Assembly (NCBI GenBank): GCA_031271325.1
Contig: JAISVY010000154.1
Location: forward strand, 1 to 10,242
Direction of reading: 5' to 3'
Source of the DNA: Oscillospiraceae bacterium
Lineage (GTDB): Bacteria > Bacillota > Clostridia > Oscillospirales > UBA929
DNA: 10,242 nt
The translations under genes and the position numbers were made by a program. Positions 5,679-10,242 of the stretch are shown here, piece after piece; the first letter of the stretch is position 1; every line of letters starts with the position of its first letter. The notes under the pieces were generated by a model. The model was given only the letters and a program-made list of their open reading frames with translations, was not told where the DNA came from and did not search any database.

Positions 5679-6932
5679 ATGGACTCTCACAGTATAGGCT
5701 ATCTACTGGTCTTGGCAGGCTTAATCATACTTTCCGCGTTTTTTTCCGCTACCGAAACGGCGTTTTTATCGATGAACCGCATCCGCATCAAAAACATGGC
5801 GGAAAACGGTTCCAAGCGGGCGTCGCTTGCGCTGAAGCTGTACGACGGTTACGATAAGCTGCTCTCCACCATCCTTGTCGGCAACAACATCGTCAACCTG
5901 ACCGCCGCGTCGGTCGCCGCCGTGTTTTTTATCAGGCACTTCAAAGATGCAGGCGCGACGATCTCCACCATCGTCATCACATTGGTGGTTTTATTTCTGG
6001 GCGAGATTACCCCCAAAAGCCTCGCCAAAGAATCCCCGGAAAAGTTCGCGCTGTTTTCCGCGCCGATTTTGTATTTCTTCATCCTCCTGCTGACACCGCT
6101 GAATTTTGTCTTCATCCAGTGGCAGAAACTGCTCGGCGTCATCTTCAAATCCTCGACCGACGACCGCATCACCGAACAAGAGCTGTTAAGCATCGTGGAA
6201 GAAGCGGAGCAGGACGGGGCGATCGACGAAGAGGAAAAGCAGCTCATTCACAGCGTAATCGAGTATAACGACCAGCAAGCCTTTGACATCCTGACCCCGA
6301 GGGTCAACATCATCGGCATTGCCAAAGATACGCCTGTAGAGGACATCACGGCGCTCTTTCTGGAATCCGGCTACTCGCGCCTCCCCGTCTATGAGGAGTC
6401 GTTGGACAATATCGTCGGCGTATTGCACCTCCGGGACTTTTTTGAACGGATGGTGCAGAAAGGCGAACCTTTGGAGAGCATCATCTCGCCGGCGCTCTTT
6501 GTCACGCCGTCAATCAAAATTAAAGATCTGTTCAAACTGCTGCAAAAGAAAAAAATCCATATGGCCGTTGTTACCGACGAATACGGCGGTACCGACGGCA
6601 TCGTCACGATGGAAGACATTTTGGAAGAGCTTGTGGGTGAAATCTGGGACGAGAGCGATGAGATCGTGGAAGAGTTCGTCTCGCTCGGCGACAATACATA
6701 CAGGGTCATCTGCGCGGCCGACATCGACAATCTGTTTGACTTTTTCCACCTGCACCTGTCGGGAGAGGTGGATTCCTCCACGGTCAGCGGCTGGATCATG
6801 GATAAGCTCGGGAAGATCCCCGAAAAAGGCGACTCGTTTGAATATGAAAATCTGCTGATCACGGTCACCGCCGTTGACCAGCGCAAAGCGCTGGAATGCA
6901 CCGTCACGGTGAAACAGGACGAAGACACTTGA
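5679..6932 (+). CDS. CNNM/CorC-family membrane protein with CBS pair (hemolysin-like)
   Basis: The 417-residue protein has the three-part CNNM/CorC layout. The DUF21 membrane domain (about 5-190) shows SAFFSATETAF (19-29), GNNIVN, and LGEITPKSLA (107-116), with four hydrophobic stretches near 8-28, 62-86, 95-113 and 124-147. A CBS pair follows (about 205-325; TPRVNIIGI, SRLPVYEESLDNIVGVLHLRD, AVVTDEYGGTDGIVTMEDILEELVGEI). The C-terminal CorC_HlyC domain covers about 335-413. Studied relatives take part in magnesium (or cobalt) efflux or resistance; the common name 'hemolysin' is historical. Substrate here is inferred. GGGAGG lies 12 bases and GAGAGGA directly before the ATG, so the ribosome binding site is not ideal. 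metF follows after 19 bases with no terminator, so the transporter and methionine genes are probably on one transcript. Confidence 0.93.
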   Translation: MDSHSIGYLLVLAGLIILSAFFSATETAFLSMNRIRIKNMAENGSKRASLALKLYDGYDKLLSTILVGNNIVNLTAASVAAVFFIRHFKDAGATISTIVITLVVLFLGEITPKSLAKESPEKFALFSAPILYFFILLLTPLNFVFIQWQKLLGVIFKSSTDDRITEQELLSIVEEAEQDGAIDEEEKQLIHSVIEYNDQQAFDILTPRVNIIGIAKDTPVEDITALFLESGYSRLPVYEESLDNIVGVLHLRDFFERMVQKGEPLESIISPALFVTPSIKIKDLFKLLQKKKIHMAVVTDEYGGTDGIVTMEDILEELVGEIWDESDEIVEEFVSLGDNTYRVICAADIDNLFDFFHLHLSGEVDSSTVSGWIMDKLGKIPEKGDSFEYENLLITVTAVDQRKALECTVTVKQDEDT

Positions 6933-6951
6933 AACGCTTCGGAGGTTTTGA

Positions 6952-7758
6952 ATGCGCATTTGTGAACTGTACCAACCCGGAAAGACCATTTTCTCTTTAG
7001 AGGTTTTCCCGCCAAAGGGGGACGAGACGCTGCCCGTGGCGGAACTGGCGGGGTTGTCCCCCGCCTTTGTCAGCGTCACCGTCCACGCGAGCGGAAACGT
7101 GGATAAAACGTCGGCGATCGCCGCGGAGATTCAGCGCCACGGCGTTCCGTCAATGGCGCATATGACCTGCGTCAACTCCGCGCGTTCTTCGGTCAGCAGC
7201 TCTCTGGATTTAATCCGGGAGCGCGGCATCGAGAACATACTCGCCCTGCGCGGCGACCCGGTAGAAGGCGCGGAGCCGAGCGATTACCGCTACGCCGAAG
7301 AGCTGATCCGCGACATCCCCGGCGATTTCTGTGTCGGCGCGGCGTGTTACCCGGAGGGACACATCAGCGGCGACCCGGAACGCGACATGGAATATCTCAA
7401 GCGCAAACAGGATGCCGGGGCGTCGTTTTTCATCTCCCAGCTCTTCTTCGACAACACCGTGTTTTTCCGCTTCGCCGAAAAGGCGAAGGCGCACGGAATC
7501 CGTATCCCCGTTTCAGCCGGCGTAATGCCGGTGCTTTCAAGAAAACAGATTGAGAAAATGATCTTCCTGTGCGGCGCGTCCCTGCCCGCGCGGGTGGTTC
7601 GCCTGCTCCACCGCCATCAAGACAGCCCCGGCGATTTGCGTAAAGCCGGAATCGAGCTGGCCGCCGAACAAGCGCGGGAACTCTATGAAGCGCGCGTAGA
7701 CGGCGTACACATCTACACCATGAACAAGCCGGAGGTCGCGCAATGGATTTTTCGCTGA
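6952..7758 (+). CDS. metF: Methylenetetrahydrofolate reductase MetF
   Basis: MetF is the flavoprotein that reduces 5,10-methylene- to 5-methyltetrahydrofolate, the methyl donor for MetH. The 268-residue product shows SLEVFPPKG with the catalytic Glu17, MAHMTCVN (68-75), LALRGDP with folate-contacting Asp102, FISQLFFD with Gln163, and SAGVMPV (188-194), ending in VDGVHIYTMNK. It is slightly shorter than usual: the segment after FPPKG is condensed, and the usual VTYGAGG-type motif reads VTVHASGN (42-49) while keeping the Thr. GGAGG lies six bases before the ATG. It overlaps metH by 16 bases, so the two should be translationally coupled and made together. Confidence 0.95.
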   Translation: MRICELYQPGKTIFSLEVFPPKGDETLPVAELAGLSPAFVSVTVHASGNVDKTSAIAAEIQRHGVPSMAHMTCVNSARSSVSSSLDLIRERGIENILALRGDPVEGAEPSDYRYAEELIRDIPGDFCVGAACYPEGHISGDPERDMEYLKRKQDAGASFFISQLFFDNTVFFRFAEKAKAHGIRIPVSAGVMPVLSRKQIEKMIFLCGASLPARVVRLLHRHQDSPGDLRKAGIELAAEQARELYEARVDGVHIYTMNKPEVAQWIFR

Positions 7759-9899
7759 ACACGTCCGTCCTGCTCTTTGACGGCGGGATGGGGATGCTGC
7801 TGGCGGAGCGCGGCCTGAAACCCGGCGCGGCTCCGTACACCATGAACACAGAAGCGCCGCAGGTTGTGCTTGCGGCGCATAAAGAATATGTCGCCGCCGG
7901 CGCGGACGTCGTGTCGTCCAACACCTTCACCGCGTCCGACCCCGCCGACGCCGCGGCGGGCGTAAGGCTTGCCAAACAGGCGGGCGCCCGCTTCACCGCC
8001 TTCTCGACCGGACCGACCGGCAGACTGATCGAGCCGATGGGCGGCATGACGTTTGAGGAAGCCTACCGTCACTACGCACCGCTGATGGCCGCCGCTGAAG
8101 ATAACGGCGCGGATCTGGTGATCATCGAGACGATGTCCGACCTCTACGAGTGTAAAGCCGCGATCCTTGCGGCAAAAGAGCATACGTCCCTGCCCGTATT
8201 CTGTACGGTAACGGTGCAGGAAAACGGGCGTATGCTCACCGGCGCAACCCTCCCGGTGGCCGCCGCCGCGCTGAAGAGTATGGGCGTAACCGCACTGGGC
8301 GTGAACTGCTCGCTCGGTCCCGCGCAGCTCAAGCCGCTGTTGACGGAACTGATTCAAGCCTCCGGGCTGCCGGTTATCATCCAGCCCAACGCCGGAATGC
8401 CGCGCCTCGCGCCGGACGGCTCCGCGGTTTATGATGTGACCCCCGAGACCTTCGCCGAATACGCGGAGGGTTTTCTGCGGGCGGGCGCGCAAATCGTCGG
8501 CGGGTGCTGCGGCACGACCCCCGCGCACATCGCGGAAATGCGGGCAATGATTGATTCTTTCGGTAAAGCCGCCACACCGGCGGCCAGATCTTCTAAGCCC
8601 CCCCTTGCCGTTTCCGGCACACGCTCCGTCACGCCTGGCGGCGAGGCGCTGGTGATCGGCGAACGTCTCAACCCCACCGGGAAGAAGCGCCTGCAGGCGG
8701 CTCTCCGCACGGGCGATATGTCGGTTGTCCGGCAGGAGGCGCTGGCACAGCAGGAGGCGGGATGCCATATCCTCGACATCAACGCCGGGCTGCCCGACAT
8801 CGACGAAGCGGCGGTTCTGTGCGCGATGGTCCGCACCGCGCAAAGCGTTTCCAATCTGCCCGTGCAGATCGACAGTTCCGACCCGAAAGCGATTGAGGCG
8901 GCGCTGCGAATCGTCAACGGAAAGGCAATCATCAATTCGGTCAGCGGGAAACAAGAATCTCTGGAAGCGATTCTGCCGCTTGCGGGGAAATACGGCGCGT
9001 CGGTCGTTTGCCTGACGCTGGATGAAAACGGCATCCCCGAAACGGCGGAGGGGCGTTTTGCCGTGGCGAAAAAAATCCGGGACGCCGCGTCGGAAGCCGG
9101 AATCCCGGACAGCGACCTGCTGATCGACTGCCTGACGCTGACCGTCGCGGCACAGCCGGAGCAGGCGGTTGAAACGCTGAAAGCGGTACGGATGGTCAAA
9201 GAGCGGCTGGGGCTTGCGACCGTGCTGGGCGTAAGCAACATCTCCTACGGGATGCCGGAGCGGGAGAAACTGGGTTCGGCGTTCCTGCTGACGGCACTGT
9301 CGGCGGGGCTGGACGCCGCCATCCTCAACCCGCTCTCCGAACCGTTTTCCGACGCGCTGCGCTGTTGGCGGCTGCTGACGGGGCGCGGCGAAGAGCAAAG
9401 CAAAACCGCTGTGCAGGATAAACCTTTACAATGGTACATTGAGCAGTATGACGCGGGAACGGTATTTCTGCCCGAACTCCTAAGCGCCGCGAAGCGCGAA
9501 ATCGCAGAGCTCAAAGCAAACGCGTCGGGCGCGGTGATGGATATTCCGCCGATTCTGATGGCATCGGTGCAGGGCGACATCCACGACATCGGAAAGAACA
9601 TCGTGATCACGATGCTGGAATGCCACGGCTTCCCGGTCATCGATCTGGGAAAAGACGTTCCGCCCGAAACGGTCATAGCGGCAATCGGCGAACACAGCGC
9701 GCGTCTGGTCGGGCTGAGCGCCCTGATGACCACCACGGTCAAGAACATGAAGGATACCGTTTACGCGATCAAGGCGGCATATCCAAACTGCGCCGTGATG
9801 ATCGGCGGCGCGGCGGTCAACCCCTCCGTCTCCGAAGCCGCTTTCTACGGGCGCGACGCGCTGGAGGCGATAGCCATCGCGAAACGCGAAGCAATGTGA
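7743..9899 (+). CDS. metH: Cobalamin-dependent methionine synthase, short form, reduced cap domain
   Basis: MetH moves the methyl group of 5-methyltetrahydrofolate through cobalamin to homocysteine. In the 718-residue product the homocysteine barrel (1-270) has zinc ligands Cys189 (GVNCS) and Cys255-Cys256 (GGCCGTTP). A Pro/Ala/Ser-rich linker leads to the folate barrel (about 300-545; IGERLNPTGKK, DINAG, SNISYGMPER). The cobalamin domain (600-718) has DIHDIGKNI with axial His614, SALMTTT (659-665) and MIGGAA (687-691). The C-terminal SAM-binding reactivation domain is absent, as in many clostridial forms where it is a separate protein; none is seen here. The helical cap between barrel and cobalamin domain is unusually short: only about 30 residues (KPLQWYIEQYDAGTVFLPELLSAA and a little more) remain of a module normally near 90. 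The frame is open throughout, so this is an in-frame shortening. The start lies inside the end of metF. Confidence 0.93.
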   Translation: MDFSLNTSVLLFDGGMGMLLAERGLKPGAAPYTMNTEAPQVVLAAHKEYVAAGADVVSSNTFTASDPADAAAGVRLAKQAGARFTAFSTGPTGRLIEPMGGMTFEEAYRHYAPLMAAAEDNGADLVIIETMSDLYECKAAILAAKEHTSLPVFCTVTVQENGRMLTGATLPVAAAALKSMGVTALGVNCSLGPAQLKPLLTELIQASGLPVIIQPNAGMPRLAPDGSAVYDVTPETFAEYAEGFLRAGAQIVGGCCGTTPAHIAEMRAMIDSFGKAATPAARSSKPPLAVSGTRSVTPGGEALVIGERLNPTGKKRLQAALRTGDMSVVRQEALAQQEAGCHILDINAGLPDIDEAAVLCAMVRTAQSVSNLPVQIDSSDPKAIEAALRIVNGKAIINSVSGKQESLEAILPLAGKYGASVVCLTLDENGIPETAEGRFAVAKKIRDAASEAGIPDSDLLIDCLTLTVAAQPEQAVETLKAVRMVKERLGLATVLGVSNISYGMPEREKLGSAFLLTALSAGLDAAILNPLSEPFSDALRCWRLLTGRGEEQSKTAVQDKPLQWYIEQYDAGTVFLPELLSAAKREIAELKANASGAVMDIPPILMASVQGDIHDIGKNIVITMLECHGFPVIDLGKDVPPETVIAAIGEHSARLVGLSALMTTTVKNMKDTVYAIKAAYPNCAVMIGGAAVNPSVSEAAFYGRDALEAIAIAKREAM

Positions 9900-9900
9900 A

Positions 9901-9921
9901 CGGCGGGCGGTTAACCCGCCG
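9901..9921. other. GC-rich hairpin right after metH
   Basis: CGGCGGG (9901-9907) and CCCGCCG (9915-9921) form a 7-base-pair stem around CGGTTAA, starting two bases after the metH stop. No U-rich tract follows on either strand, so it is not a classical intrinsic terminator. It may protect the mRNA 3' end or help a factor-dependent stop between the convergent metH and rnmV genes. Confidence 0.4.
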
Positions 9922-9952
9922 CCTGTGCGCGTTTCACGGAAGAACCGGGAAC

Positions 9953-9985
9953 CTCATATTCGCCGCAAGGCAGACATGAGCTTTT
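9953..9985 (+). terminator. Weak terminator candidate between metH and rnmV
   Basis: CTCAT (9953-9957) pairs with ATGAG (9976-9980). Inside, GCC-GCAA-GGC (9962-9971) closes a GNRA-type loop, with a partly mismatched internal segment between. CTTTTC follows on the plus strand, a very short U-tract. It is the only terminator-like element for metH before the convergent gene and may end inside the last codons of rnmV. Confidence 0.25.
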
Positions 9986-10242
9986 CAGCGTGACACAACC
10001 GTCAACTCTCCGCCCTCCGCCGTCAGCTGCACACCCAGCAGCGTCAGCACCTCGCACAGGGCTTTGGACGACAGGTTCTGCGGCAAATCCAGTTTCTTTT
10101 GCAGCTCTTTGCGCAGTTTCGCGCTGTTCGGGCTGCCGGACAAACCCCACTCAAACAAGTCCCGCTTGGTAACGGTCCTGACTTCCCCGGTGCGCTCGGT
10201 CGCGCCCGCGTTGCAGAGCGCCTGACGCAAAATCTCCGGGCT
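9985..10242 (-). CDS. rnmV: Ribonuclease M5, C-terminal part (cut by window edge)
   Basis: RNase M5 makes the final cuts that release mature 5S rRNA in Firmicutes. Only the last 85 codons are inside the window; the reading frame stays open to the edge, so the N-terminal Toprim catalytic domain lies outside. The visible part fits the C-terminal substrate-binding (DUF4093) region: SPEILRQAL, then KRDLFEWGLSGSPNSAKLRK, and a closing NLSSKALCEVLTLLGV. This follows the Bacillus RnmV pattern of AEDL-x3-GL-x-GGP then a basic stretch, and QLQKRL near the end. An in-frame TTG near the edge is not the real start, since recognisable family sequence continues upstream of it. It converges on metH. In Firmicutes rnmV often sits with tatD and rsmA, which could lie beyond the edge. 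Confidence 0.8.
   Translation of the reverse strand, partial: SPEILRQALCNAGATERTGEVRTVTKRDLFEWGLSGSPNSAKLRKELQKKLDLPQNLSSKALCEVLTLLGVQLTAEGGELTVVSR

Noticed and set aside
7713..9398. 561-codon open frame antisense to metH
   Set aside because: It mirrors metH exactly, has no family resemblance and an Arg/Gln/His-rich composition typical of the reverse complement of GC-rich coding sequence.
1..10242. A novel defence, mobile or biosynthetic system
   Set aside because: All long frames are accounted for by known housekeeping genes; no transposase, integrase, toxin-antitoxin, nuclease island or composition break was seen.

Overview
The window looks like a chromosomal housekeeping segment of a fairly GC-rich member of the Firmicutes, most plausibly a clostridial (Oscillospiraceae/Ruminococcaceae-like) bacterium. 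This rests on gene content: an mraZ-rsmH pair, an HPr with both His15 and Ser46, an RNase M5 C-terminus, a coaD-linked coiled-coil protein common in Clostridia, and a short MetH without the C-terminal reactivation domain. Promoters are of the sigma-A type with extended -10 elements, and most starts have strong GGAGG-type ribosome binding sites. The taxonomic placement is inference, since no database search was possible.

Left part, minus strand (about 1-5585). A promoter at 5556-5584 drives ptsH (HPr), then uvrC. After a 108-base gap carrying an unusual inverted/direct repeat come rsmD, coaD and a small coiled-coil protein gene. This run ends at a clear intrinsic terminator at 1633-1669. Past it a new promoter (1486-1515) starts mraZ and rsmH, the usual head of the division and cell-wall (dcw) cluster. 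Three exact-period 10-base repeats in the mraZ leader look like the self-binding site of MraZ. After rsmH the last 102 bases hold a small hairpin and a degenerate heptanucleotide tandem repeat; no ftsL start is visible.

Right part, plus strand (about 5621-9899). A promoter divergent from that of ptsH drives a CNNM/CorC-family membrane protein (DUF21, CBS pair, CorC_HlyC domain), followed 19 bases later by metF and, with a 16-base overlap, metH. MetF makes 5-methyltetrahydrofolate and MetH uses it to methylate homocysteine. At the right edge, convergent on the minus strand, is the C-terminal end of a probable RNase M5 gene (rnmV), cut by the window boundary.

No mobile element, CRISPR array, tRNA, rRNA, toxin-antitoxin or defence system was found, and nothing looks like an undescribed multi-gene system. 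The best items for a second look are the shortened cobalamin cap region of MetH, the 10-base repeats ahead of mraZ, the repeat structure between uvrC and rsmD, and the heptad repeat after rsmH.
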